From NCBI GenBank assembly GCA_039105265.1, contig JAPFFF010000007.1:3348001-3412000 (forward strand): a DNA stretch of 64,000 bases. Direction: 5' to 3'. A program made the translations under genes and the position numbers. The notes beneath the pieces are model-generated. The model had not been told where the DNA came from and did not search any database. It saw only the letters and a list, made by a program, of their open reading frames with translations. Numbering within the stretch: the first letter of the stretch is position 1; each line of letters starts with the position of its first letter. This DNA comes from Tritrichomonas musculus. Taxonomy: Eukaryota > Parabasalia > Tritrichomonadida > Tritrichomonadidae. Shown one piece after another: positions 19,456 to 31,500 of this stretch.

Positions 19456-20738
19456 TATTTGAAAAAAAAAAAAAAATAATAATAGAAAAACGATCAATTT
19501 TTCAAAATATTTGTTTTCTCCAAAAAATTCAAATATCTGTACAAAATAATGATAAATTATTATATTAATTATAAAATAAAACTTTATATTATATTATTTA
19601 AATAAAAAATTGTAATTTATCGTATAATAAGGATATTTTAAAAAATGTGATAATTTAAAAAACAATTGATCTTGCAATTTAAGTAATATTTGATTATTTT
19701 ATTGATTTTTATATATATTTATTTAGAATAAAATAAATTGCAATAAAAGCAAGAAATGAAACTTATGAAATTTTGTTTTTTATTAATCAAAATGGACCAT
19801 TTTATTTTAAACTATATTTTTCAAATAATATTAAAAGTATATCCATATTTTAATATCATATTTATATAGAAAATATTGAAGATACGTAAATAAATATATT
19901 TATGTGACATTCAATACTATAGTCAAATAACCAAAAAAAAAACATGAAAATAAAGTTGATTCAAGAAATAACATGGAATTTGTTTGTAAATTCAAGATAA
20001 ATGCATGTTTACTATAACATTTATTTCAATTTTGGATTAATTATTTAAGGTTCATAATAAATTATTCAAAAAAAAAAATTATGAAATTGTAATTAATGAG
20101 TTTCAAAATTAATAAAAATCTAAAAATATTTGAAATTTTTTTTTCTGTTATTTTTTAATATCAATATATATTATATTATTTATTTGAAGTTCATTTATAA
20201 TAATTCAGACAATGTTTATGCATCAGCTAAGAATCAATATAGGATATTTATTGTTATGGATTACAGAAAAAAAAACATATATTGATATAGGATAATAATT
20301 ACTAAATAGCTGCATTATCAATTTTTCAATGGTTGATATTTTGAATAGCTGCATTATCAATAAAGTTTTTATTATAGTTATATCGTATACTAGATTATGA
20401 ATATATCATAATATGAATAAAATTAAAAGATGAAAAAATATTTAATAATCTTGACTAATTGATTAAAGAATTCCAAATATTTTAAAAAATAATTTCCATA
20501 TTTTATTTAAAAAAAAGCGTACAGTCAAAGAATGGTTGTACAGAATTTATTGTTCTAGCCATATTTTGGCATTTAGGTTTTTTTTTTTTTTTTGAATTTG
20601 TTCTATTGCTCAATTGAAAAAACAAAAAAAAAGTTCAAATAATATATTCAATTTGCAATTTTTAATTCAAAGAAATTGTAAGACTTTGAATGTTGATTTT
20701 CGTTAAACTCAACAGAATACTCAATTTTTTTTCTGGAA
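19456..20738. other. Intergenic, 1.3 kb
   Basis: AT-rich with no recognisable gene. An exact 18-bp direct repeat, AATAGCTGCATTATCAAT, lies at 20305-20322 and 20344-20361. T-runs and A-runs occur near 20578-20593 and 20620-20630, upstream of the next gene. Confidence 0.5.
20305..20361. repeat. Exact 18-bp direct repeat, 39-bp period
   Basis: AATAGCTGCATTATCAAT appears twice with the starts 39 bases apart, in otherwise unremarkable AT-rich DNA. Its richer base content makes chance unlikely. It could be a small duplication or a protein-binding site pair about 380 bp upstream of the small gene at 20739. Confidence 0.6.
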
Positions 20739-21173
20739 ATGCCCCGAAAGAAAACTCCAAGTTTAAGGATTCGATTTCTAGAAATTCCAAAAGATATTCA
20801 AGCGCCACAAATTATGGAGACTAAAAAGACAAAGGCAACAGATAAAAAGTACAAAAAACTCAGGATTGCAAGATTAACAAAATGTATTATGTTAAATAAT
20901 AATATTTCTTTTGATGTTCCAAAGAAATGTCTTTTTGAAATTCATGAAAATGGTCATAATCAAATCATTAATATGAAAATCAATAACGATACCGAAAATC
21001 AAAGCAATGTTGATCAAAGATCTTCATTAAATTTGTTTACAAAAGTCCAAACTAGTAATGCGAACGAAAATCAATTGGATTCAATTATTAATAATCAAGC
21101 ATTTAATGAAAATGATAATATTGATTTGATTGAAATTGATACTTTAGATTCTTTGTTAAATTTTTATAATTAG
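20739..21173 (+). CDS. Small hypothetical protein, basic N-terminus and acidic C-terminus
   Basis: A 144-residue protein of unknown function. The first 50 residues are Lys/Arg-rich (PRKKTPSLRIRF, KKTKATDKKYKKLRIARL) and could bind nucleic acid or act as a nuclear signal. The C-terminal third is Asn/Asp/Glu-rich and ends in an alternating acidic/hydrophobic stretch (IDLIEIDTLDSLLNFYN) that resembles a short activation-type or binding helix. The coding part is clearly less AT-rich than its flanks, which supports a real gene. The sequence before the ATG carries ACTCAATTTTTTTTCT, a plausible initiator region. No family was recognised; a transcription-regulator role is only a guess. Confidence 0.6.
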   Translation: MPRKKTPSLRIRFLEIPKDIQAPQIMETKKTKATDKKYKKLRIARLTKCIMLNNNISFDVPKKCLFEIHENGHNQIINMKINNDTENQSNVDQRSSLNLFTKVQTSNANENQLDSIINNQAFNENDNIDLIEIDTLDSLLNFYN

Positions 21174-22562
21174 CAAAATAAGTATTCGGATTTCTTATGA
21201 TTAATTCACAAAAAAAAAATATTATAATTTAGTGTCCATGGTTTGCAAAATAAGTAATATTTACCTACTCTTTTTATTCAATTTAATCAATTTCCAAAAG
21301 AATTTTGAAAACAATCATATTCATATTATTATATTTTCAAATATTTAATAATTTATCATTTGCTAATGTTATCTCTTCCAATTTTCTTATTTACTTGGAT
21401 GAACTCAAATATGACATCATGTTTTACATAATTTCATTATCTCAATTATTTATTCAATGTCATTATATATTTGTTATTGTTACTTGAAATCAAATCATTT
21501 TCTTAAACGAAAGCAAACAATGTATTGGGGAAAAAATAGTAAAGAATAATTAGACATTATTTTGCAAGTGAAAAGTCGATGGCAAAAATAATTGTTTGAT
21601 AAAGTTTTACTTTACATTTATTTTAATTTTCATTTAAAACTTCAATTCAGCAATTATCATTCAAATTAATTTTTGTGAAATCTTTTTTAAAAAAGGTTTT
21701 CATAGTTTTCTTTTGATTTTATTGTGATTATTGATCATTATAGATGTAATGGTATCTAAATATTATTATATTGAATATTCAATATAATGATTAATGTTCA
21801 TTGCCAAGATGTTATTTAAAATAAAATTGTAAATTTAAAAAAAAAAAGAAATGAAACTAAGAATGCTTTTAAATTTATATACGATAGTATTAATGATAAT
21901 ATATATTTAATGATATTGTATGACAAATTATTGGTGGAAATCAAGTTATTTTTGTTTATACAAAACAAATAAAACGAAGTCATTTCATGTTAGAATCATG
22001 TGATTAAAAATAATTATTTATATTATTATTGATTTTCTTAAATGATGGATATCTTTGTTGGCTATCACAATTTCATATTAGAAAATAGTATGCTCATTAT
22101 ATCAATTCAATATATTGAATGAAAATTAAACAGAATAGCAAATTCTATTTAGATTTTATGCCAATTGCAATACTATTGAGGGAGACAGAAGGAAGGCTTA
22201 CATTCATATATAAGAGATATAATTGTATATAAAATGATAAAAGAAATATCTCATCTAAATGTTATAAAAACATAAATTTTACAACTATAAAAAAAAAAAA
22301 AAAATAAAAAAAAATGGGCACCAATGAAAATTGGTGTCAAATACACACAAAAAGTGGCATAGATTTTTATGCCATGATGTATTGAAAAATGGAATTTCAA
22401 ATAAAAAAAAAAAAAAAAGAATAAATTTATAATAACACACAATATTTATTATTACATAACAAAAAATTAAAATATATAAAAATTAATTCTAATCGACTAA
22501 ATGTTTCATTTCTACTATTATTATTTTTTTTTTCTATCTTTTATCCGTATATATATATATAA
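21174..22562. other. Intergenic, 1.4 kb, with two small hairpins between A-tracts
   Basis: No supported gene; the frames at 21305-21487 and 22251-22442 start with TTG or lie across homopolymer runs. Two A-tracts (about 22288-22313 and 22401-22419) frame a stretch with two tandem hairpins, listed separately. Confidence 0.5.
22316..22376. repeat. Two tandem short hairpins between A-tracts
   Basis: The first is CACCAAT, a 4-base loop and ATTGGTG. The second is TGGCATA, a 6-base loop and TATGCCA. Both lie in a less AT-rich island between two A-tracts, about 190-245 bp past the stop codon of the giant minus-strand gene. They could be 3' UTR structures, a small RNA or an A-tailed retroposon remnant; nothing identifies them further. 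Confidence 0.4.
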
Positions 22563-25500
22563 TTAGAAAGGAAGAGGGACAGCTGCATTTCTTGGGAATT
22601 TAATATGAGAAGCAAATAAATCTTTTGATAATTGCATGATTCTCTTTTTCTGTTCATTTATTTGTTTATCTTTCTCCTTTATTGAAGAGCTTAGAGCCGA
22701 ATCTCTTGATGACAGAAATTCGACTTCATTTTGTATAATGAAGTCGATAGGAAGACTGGAATCTGGTGAAATTCCGAGTTTTTTAATGAAATTTTCTTTC
22801 ATTTCATTAATTTTAAGTTTAATTTGATTATTTTCTTTTTTAATTTTAGCTTCATCGACCTTTTTCTGTCTATTTGTTTCTTTTTTATTGGAAGACAAAG
22901 AATTCATTTCGATTTTCATCATTTTGAGATTTTTCTTATTTTCACGATCTTTTGTTCTGAACTGTTCAAGCTTCTTCATCAAGACTGGGACGTTTTGCTT
23001 TGGCATTTTCAACTGTTCTTGTATTTTCTTCTTTGTCAGATCAATGCAGCACTGGATGTCTTTAATACGGTTTCTAACGCCAGTTACTTGTCTCATTTTT
23101 TGCTTCTTCGTGGATTCGAATTGATCGATTTCTGCCTTTTTCTCTTCCATCTTCTTTTCGAGCTCCATCCTCTTCTTCTTGGCTGGGCTGATTTGGTTCT
23201 TCTTCTCTTCTTTCAGCTTGTTGATCTGGCTCTGAAGCTTGTCACAAGTGGCGTCCAAAGCATCAACTTCTCTCTTGATTGCCTGGTACTTCTTCCTCAG
23301 ATTTGCCCTGCAACTTGTCTGTTCTTTGCAGCTTTTTGTAAGTGCAGGGCCAATTGAATTGGCCTTCTCAAGGGCTGTTATTTGAAGGCCAATTGAATCA
23401 AGGTCAATTTCGGGAGTTTGAGTGGATTGTGTCTCTAACAGGACTTTCTTGGATCTGGCTTCATCATTGCCGTCTGGAACGATTTCAATTGAGTCGTTTG
23501 TGATCACTTCGAGTTTCTTCAGATTCTGCTGGAAGGAGAGAAGCTCGATCTGCGTGACGATGTCTGTGCAAGAGGACTCGAGGAGGTGGAGATGATGACG
23601 AAGATCGCGGATTTGAAGGCGCAAATCACGCATGTGCTTCTTGTGACTCTTTGTGCTCGCTGAACTTTCATTTGTGGACGATGAAACTGAAGCTGATGCT
23701 AGTGAATTTGTGTCACTTTTGGCTGCTGCTTTCTTGATTCTCTTCTTTTTCTTTCGCTTTGAATTCTCTTCTTCTGAAGCATCAGCTGTTGTCATTGTTG
23801 ATGATGAGTTCACGCGAACTTTTTCTATCACTTCTCTCTTGCCTGATTCTGAGTAATGCTGGACTTTTAGCCTGTATTTCACACGATGTCCGCCCTTGTG
23901 TTTCGTGCTGGATGCTTCTGTTTCAATCTTCTTAACAGGCAAGTTCTGTATCTCATCATCAGTGGTTCCTGCATCTTCAATGGTGCTTGCGTTGTTGCTC
24001 CTTGAACTGTTGCTTCGTTGAATGTTCACTTCAAGTGAAGGATCATCGCATTTTGACTTCAGTTCGCCGTCATCAAGAGGCACTAGAAGCGGTTCTGTTT
24101 TCTTCTTGTTGTTGTTGTTGTTGTCATCAATTTCTTCTTCTTCATTTTTCAAGAAGACGATTTCTTTCTTTATCATTTCTTTGCCTTCGTCTTCATCGTC
24201 GCTGTCTGACATTGGACAAACGTCGACTGCTTTTGGCTCGTGATTGGATGAATTCAAAGACTCGAAGGCTGACATTGGATCATCTATCTGCACCAGTTGT
24301 GAATTCAGTTCATGGTTCTTGAATTCGCTTTCATTTGAATCGCTAGCAAGGCTTGCTGAATCAGAAATAAAGCCTTCCGTCGCATTTGACAAACCCTTTT
24401 TATTGTCTTCTCCAAAATCAAGCTTCCTTGCAACATCGTCGAATATCTTTGAATTCGAGTGGCTGCTTGCTGAATAATGTCCATGAGGAGACCTCGGACC
24501 TGTCGACTCTGGTGGCTCGAATATTGGAGGAGGATGTGGTTGACTTGATGATGATGATGAAGAATTCGATTGTTCTGAACTATTGTTTTCTCTTTCATCT
24601 GGTGAATTGGATGATTCACGATTGTGCGACCTTCTGCTGACCATCGACTTCCTCCTCAATGCCAAAGACTGCTTGAATGCCAAATCGGATGAATCCGAGT
24701 TGGAATCGTTCTCGAAATTGCTGGAATCAGAAGTGATTGTCACATTGCTGTAATTGGTGAAATCTTCATCTTTGATCGCTATTCCTATTTTCTGACAATC
24801 AAAGAAGCTTTGCTCTTTGTTTACTTCTTCTTTGTTTTCTTTGTTTTCTTCTTCTTCTTCTTCAAACACTTGGTAATGCGACGCCTCTTCCTGCTTCATC
24901 CTCTCTTTGAGTATCATCTTCATAAAGAAGTCCGCCGGCAGTGACCACGTGACATGAAGCTTTCCATCATCGTTGTCGCGTGTTTCAAGTCCACTTTTCA
25001 AATAGCCAAAGAAAGCATTCGAGTTCTGAGCAATTTCATCGTCAAATGAAGACATCGTTGAATTAAGACTTCCAATGTGAACACCCATGCTGCTGCAATT
25101 GTCATTAAGACTGATGAAGTTCTTTATTTCATCGTTATCAGAATCGTCTTTGTTTTGTTCTCTTATTTCGTCGTCTTCATCTTCTGAGTACGAGTACGAA
25201 TAGGAGTATGAATACGAGTCATCATTGTCATCAGCATGTCTAGACTGTCCTTTAGATTCAATCTTTGGTTTTTCATCAACTTTCTTGGATTCAATCTTTG
25301 GTTTTTCATCAGCTTTCTTGGATTCTATTTTTGGTTTTTCTTCAAATCCTTGAAGATCTAGTTTTGGCTTTGGTATGTCTGATAACTCTAGGTTTGATGA
25401 TTCTGAGTTAAGGCATAAAATGGAGTTTTTGGTGACTTCTTTGTTTTCTACAGCTGCTTCTTTGTTGATTGCTTCGTTTCCTTCATCGAAGTTGATGATG

Positions 25501-28500
25501 CCAGAGCGTGATGCTGCTGAAAGAGTGGAATCTGACATATCTGACTCTATTGTCAATTTTGCAATTGATTTAGATTCATCTTGCAAATGAGATTTACTCT
25601 CACTTAAAGTAGAAAACAAGTTTGGATTAATTGAAGCATTATTTAAATTTTTTTCAATGGAGGAATTATTCTCGTTTCTGTTGTTTTGTTCAACATCAGA
25701 ATTATACCGTTCATCTTTATTTTCATTCTTCTGATCAAGAGGAGAATTATTCAAATTGTCATTGTTTTGTTCAGCATTGGAATTATTCTCTTCTCTATTT
25801 CTACTTTCCTGATCAAGAGGAGAATTATTCTCATTGTTGTTGTTTTGTTCAATATTAGAATTATTCTCTTCATTGTTGTCATTCTCTTCTTTACTTTCAT
25901 TCTTCTGATCAAGAGAATTATTGGTATTGTTGCTGTTTTGTTCAGTATTAGAATTATTATCCTCGTTGTTGTTATTCTCTTTTTTATTTTCATTCTTCTG
26001 ATCAGGATGAGAAATATTCGCATTATTGCTGTTGTTTTGTTCAGTATTAGAGTTATTCTCTCCATTGTTGCCTGGACCTGAACTGCTGTGTGAACCACTG
26101 TGGTCTTTGTCATTGAAGTTGTTATTATCAAAGTTGGCTTCTGGCTCATTTTTTTCTTCTTCTTCTTCAATGTTGATGACATCATAGCATCTACTGTTGC
26201 TGCTGTTGTTGTTTCCTTGTGATGAAGAATTGCTGAATATAATTATGTCAAATGTTTCTTCTTCTTCAGTGAGATCAAGGACTTCAACTGCTGTCTTGTT
26301 TTCAGGTAGCTTGGACTCGGTGAATTTTCTACTTTTTTCAATCAATACATCATCTGATATAAGATTCACTACTGCCATTGGTTCGCTGCTCGGTGAATAA
26401 TCAATGATTTTGTTCTGAGGCTGTTGAGGAATGTTTTGGCTCTTGTCATGAGTGGTGTAGCGTCGCACTTTGGGAAGGTTTGCATAGCTTGGTGGAGGAG
26501 CTAAGTATTCGTCATTCGATTCTTCACTGATTTCCTCGTTTGTGATATCTTCTTCTGCATCTTTCATGTTCTCCATTTCCTGAATCGAATCTAAGCCATC
26601 GGAATAGTACTCAACTTCTTCATCATTTGCATTTTCACTATTTGTCTCTTCATTATTCATATTTTCATTATCTGTTTCTTCATTGTTTATATTTTCATTA
26701 TCTGTTTCTTCATTGTTTATATTTTCATTATCTGTTTCTTCATTGTTTATATTTTCATTATCTGTTTCTTCATTGTTTACATTTTCACTATTTATTTCTT
26801 CATTGTTTATATTTTCATTATCTGTTTCTTCATTGTTTACATTTTCATTATCTGTTTCTTCATTGTTTACATTTTCACTATTTATTTCTTCATTGTTTAT
26901 ATTTTCATTATCTGTTTCTTCATTGTTTATATTTTCATTATCTGTTTCTTCATTGTTTACATTTTCATTATCTGTTTCTTCATTGTTTACATTTTCACTA
27001 TTTATTTCTTCATTGTTTATATTTTCATTATCTGTTTCTTCATTGTTTATATTTTCACTATTTGTCTCTTCATTGTTTATATTTTCACTATTTGTCTCTT
27101 CATTGTTTATGTTATCTTGTCCAGTGTTTAAGTCTGCTGGTGAATTGCAATGAACTGATCCGTTTGGTTTTTCAATTCCAGGAGAGCTTTCTATTTCGCT
27201 TTCTTCCTCGCCACAGAGAGATTGAATTTTGAAATGAGAGCTATTTAATGAAGAAGAGTGATTTTTCGGGAATGAATCGACATCCTCGCCTATATTGAAC
27301 TGGTACTTCCTCCTCTCCATCAAAGCCTTCCTTCTGTCATCAGCACCAGAAGAGTTAAGAAGTGTATCGATGTTGAAGCTTGATACTGATTTCTGGCCCA
27401 AATCATTTTCATTTTCAACTTCTTTGTTTTCATTCTCTTTTTGTTCATTTTGGTCATTTGCATCGCTGTTTGTATTTGTTGTTTGATAGGAGTCAATTGG
27501 AGTAGAAATCGAGTCAATTTCTGCTTCAGTTGCATCATTTGAATTTTTTGAGGATTTATTTTTTTCATCACTAGACCTTTTATTTTCGCTTGTGTTTCTG
27601 TTGTTTTCATCTTTGTTTGTATCCCTTTGAGTGCCGTTATTATTAGCGAGGATGCTTGGTGATAAAGTTGGTGTGCTTGAGCCAGGACTTGAGTCCTTTT
27701 TGGTCTCTATTCCGAGGATTGAAAGGAGGTTACTTGCGAAGGTTGGACTCTTTGAATCCAATGAATACGTTGGTGTAGATTCTGATACGTTTTGTGATGA
27801 GTACTCGTGTCCGATTGGAGGCGGAGATGAGTAACTTTCTTCATTAGAATTCGCACTGTTTCTCGTGAATGAAAAGTGACTCTCTGGTGAATAAGAGCTG
27901 CTCGATGTAGGGTTGTTTTCTGGTGGTGAATAATCTTCAGATGATGGACGCTTCTTGCCAACTGATGTTGTGTCTGTGGACGCGTTGTTGTAGTCGGAGT
28001 TGGGGTTGTATTCGGAGTCTTCTTTTGGCATCTTCTTCTCTTTTGGTTGAAGTTCGCCCGTGGGAATCGGCTGGCTGTCAATGCCGTTTGGATCATCTTC
28101 ATTTATCGAGATGTTGGTGACTTCTTCCTCTGTGGCAGTGGTGGTCGTCTCTGAGCAGCTGAGGCTGAGCAGAATGAGGCCCTTCTCGGGATCTACGCGA
28201 GGCTCTTCAATTGGCTTGTGGGGCTTCTGTGGAGTAAGAGCCCGAGTTGGTTGAGTTGGCTTGTTTTCAGGCTGCTGTTCGCTATTTCTTTGTGGATATT
28301 GTGGCTGATCTTGAGTTTGCACTCGTTTCTTTGGATTCGTTCGACGTTTTCTATTTTTGGATTTTATCACTTGTGAATCTTCCTGCTGTTCTTGTAAAGA
28401 TTCGCTTTGCTCATCTTCCTGTGGATTTTGGTTGATTTTATAATGAACTCTTTTGACTTCTTTTTGTTCTTCCTCATACTCATCTTCTTCATACTCATCT

Positions 28501-31500
28501 TCTTCATACTCTTCTTCTTCATATTCTTCTTGTTCTTGTTCATATTCTTTCGGTTGGCTTTGTTTGATTTTATACTGAACTTTTTTAGCTTCTTGTTGTT
28601 CTTGTTTAGCTTTTGGTTCCGCTTCTTGTTTGGCTTTTGGTTCTTGTTCTTCTTGTTTGGCTACTTGTTCTTCTTGTTTGGCTACTTGTTCTTCTTCTTG
28701 TTTAGCTTCTTGTTCTTCTTGTTTGGCTACTTGTGGTTCTTCTTGTTTAGCTTCTTGTTGTTTTTGTTTGGCTACTTGTGGTCCTTCTTGTTTAGCTTCT
28801 TGTTGTTTTTGTTTGGCTTCTTGTTCTTCTTGTTTTATTTCTTGCTTTTCTTGTTGTTGGTTTATTTCATGCTGTGCTAATTCATTATCTTGCTGGCTCT
28901 GTATATTTCCAAAGGAATCTTGATTATCTTTCTGGTAATCTTGTCTGCCATCTATGCTGCCTTCAGCATTGTTTTGATGGATTTGATCTTCTTCTTTAAG
29001 ATCTTGTATATCTGTGTGTCCCTGCTTTACTTTGCGCTGTTCTTGTTCGTCCGAGTATATACTACTCATTCCACTCAAATTCAGCAAAGACAGACCATTC
29101 TCCTTATCATAAACAGGTTCGCCAACATCTATTTGAGGTATCAGTTGCGGTTGTTGCTTTGGCTTTGGCTTGCGTTTTTTCTTCTGAACTTTTTTCTTAT
29201 TTTGATTCTGTTGATTATGGCTTTGAGATGGCTCAATTTGTTGATTATTTCTCTTTTGCTCTTCATTAACTATTTGTTGTTGATCTTTCATTTGTTCTTT
29301 GTTTTCGATTTGTTGTTGATCTTTCATTTGTCCTTTGTTTTCGATTTGTTGTTGATCTTTCATTTGTTCTTTGTTTTCAATTTGTTGTTGATCTTTCATT
29401 TGTTCTTTGTTTTCGATTTGTTGTTGATCTTTCATTTGTTTTTTGTTTTCAATTTGTTGTTGATCTTTCATTTGTTTTTTGTTTTCGATTTGTTGTTGAT
29501 CTTTCATTTGTTCTTTGTTTCCTGTTTGTTGTTGATCTTTCATTTGTTCTTTGTTTCCTGTTTGTTGTTGATCTTTCATTTGTTCTTTGTTTCTTATTTG
29601 CTGTTGATCTTTCATTTGTTCTTTGTTTCTTATTTGCTGTTGATCTTTCATTTGTTCTTTGTTTCTTATTTGATGTTGATCTTTCATTTGTTCTTTGTTT
29701 TCGATTTGTTGTTGATCTTTCATTTGTTCTTTGTTTCCTGTTTGTTGTTGATCTTTCATTTGTTCTTTGTTTCTTATTTGCTGTTGATCTTTCATTTGTT
29801 CTTTGTTTTCGATTTGTTGTTGATCTTTCATTTGTTCTTTGTTTCTTATTTGATGTTGATCATTCATTTGTTCTTTGTTTTCGATTTGTTGTTGATTTTC
29901 CATTTCCTGTTGAACAGTCATTTTCTGCCTATTATTATCTTTCTCTTGTTGAACTATTTGTGTATTTTGTTGATTTGTTATTTTTTGTTGAGTTTTTATT
30001 TGTTGATGCTCTTGATGTTGTGCCTCACCTGATTCACTTTGGCTCTGTGAATCTAAATCACTGACATCATTTAAGCCCAGAAAAGTTATTCCATTTGATG
30101 CGTCGATGATTGGCACCTCGTCTTCAGAATCATGTTGGTGATCTTGCAGAAGCTTTCGCATTTGCTGCTGAATCTCTTGCTCAAGATGATCCTGCAGAAC
30201 TTGAGGCTGCTGTTGTGAACTTCCAGGCGACAAGTAAAAGTGAATCTTTTGAGGCTGCGTGTCTTCTTCGACGATTGTTGTTGAATAGGCGTCTGAGTTG
30301 CTCTCTCTGTATGTATCACTCGTGCCAGAAAGAGAGAGGATGCCAATGCCGTCTTGTTGGCCATCATTCAGATTTTCTTGATGAATCTGTTTTCCTGTTG
30401 CATTTACTTCAAATGTAACTTGTCCTTTTTTGCCCATTTCTTGGCTTTTCGGCTTCTGCACAAATGATTGCTTCTGTTTTGGAAAGCTTTCATCATTCTT
30501 CATTGGTTCCTGCTGCTTTTTTTTCTTCAGAGTTTCGTTGTCTGTGTTTTCTTGCTGTTGCAATGGTTGGGGCTTCTTGCTGTGTAAATTTTGTTCATTC
30601 TTTATTGGTTCCTGCTGTTTCTGCTTTTGCAGTGATTCGTTATCTTTAGTTTGTTGCTGTTGTGAATGCAATTGTTTCTGTTTTTGCAGTTCTTCGTCAT
30701 CTTTAATTAATTTCTGCTGTTGATGTAATTGTTTCTGCTTTTGTGAAACTTCGTCGTCTTTGGTTTGTTGCTGTTGTGGAATCAATTGCTTATGCTTTTG
30801 CAGTGATTCGTTATCTTTAGTTTGTTGCTGTTGTGGAATCAATTGCTTATGCTTTTGCAGTGATTCGTCATCTTTAGTTTGTTGCTGTTGTGGATGCAAT
30901 TGTTTCTGTTTTTGCAGTTCTTCGTCATCTTTAATTAATTTCTGCTGTTGATGCAATTGTTTCTGCTTTTGTGAAACTTCGTCTTCTTTGGTTTGTTGCT
31001 GTTGTGTAATCAATTGCTTATGCTTTTGCAGTGATTCGTCATCTTTAGTTTGTTGCTGTGGATACAATTGTTTCTGTTTTTGCAGTTCTTCGTCGTCTTT
31101 AGTTTGTTGCTGTGGAATCAATTGTTTCTGCTTTTGCAATGATTCGTCATCTTTACTTGGATGCTGTTGTAATTGTTGATGCTTCTTGTTTTGAGAAGAT
31201 TCTTCATTTTCCATTTGCTGCTGTTTTTCCTTTTTTTGCAGAGTTTTAGTATCTTTATTCTCATAGATTCCGTTATTTTTATTTTGTTGCTGCAGAGTCT
31301 GTATTTGTTTCTGATTTTGCAAAGTTTCATTATCATTATTTTGTTGCATTTGTGGCTGTTTCTGTTTTTGTAAAGGTTTAATATTATCGTTGTTTTGTAT
31401 GTTTTGCTGTGATTGTTTCTGGTTTGGCAAAATATTTTCATCATTATTTTGTTGCTTTTCCTCGCTTTCTAATTGCTTTTGAGGTGATGGTCTCTGCTTC

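Noticed and set aside
26627-27232. Long plus-strand frame of FHYLFLHCLY repeats
   Set aside because: It mirrors the 30-bp array of the giant gene on the opposite strand. Open frames over perfect short repeats are expected.
28890-30032. 380-codon plus-strand frame of LLIFHLFFV repeats
   Set aside because: It is the antisense image of the 36-bp Gln-rich array of the giant gene.
30110-31179. Cys-rich plus-strand frames that look like a metallothionein or keratin-type protein
   Set aside because: The Cys codons come from the complement of Gln codons in the giant gene; there is no independent gene.
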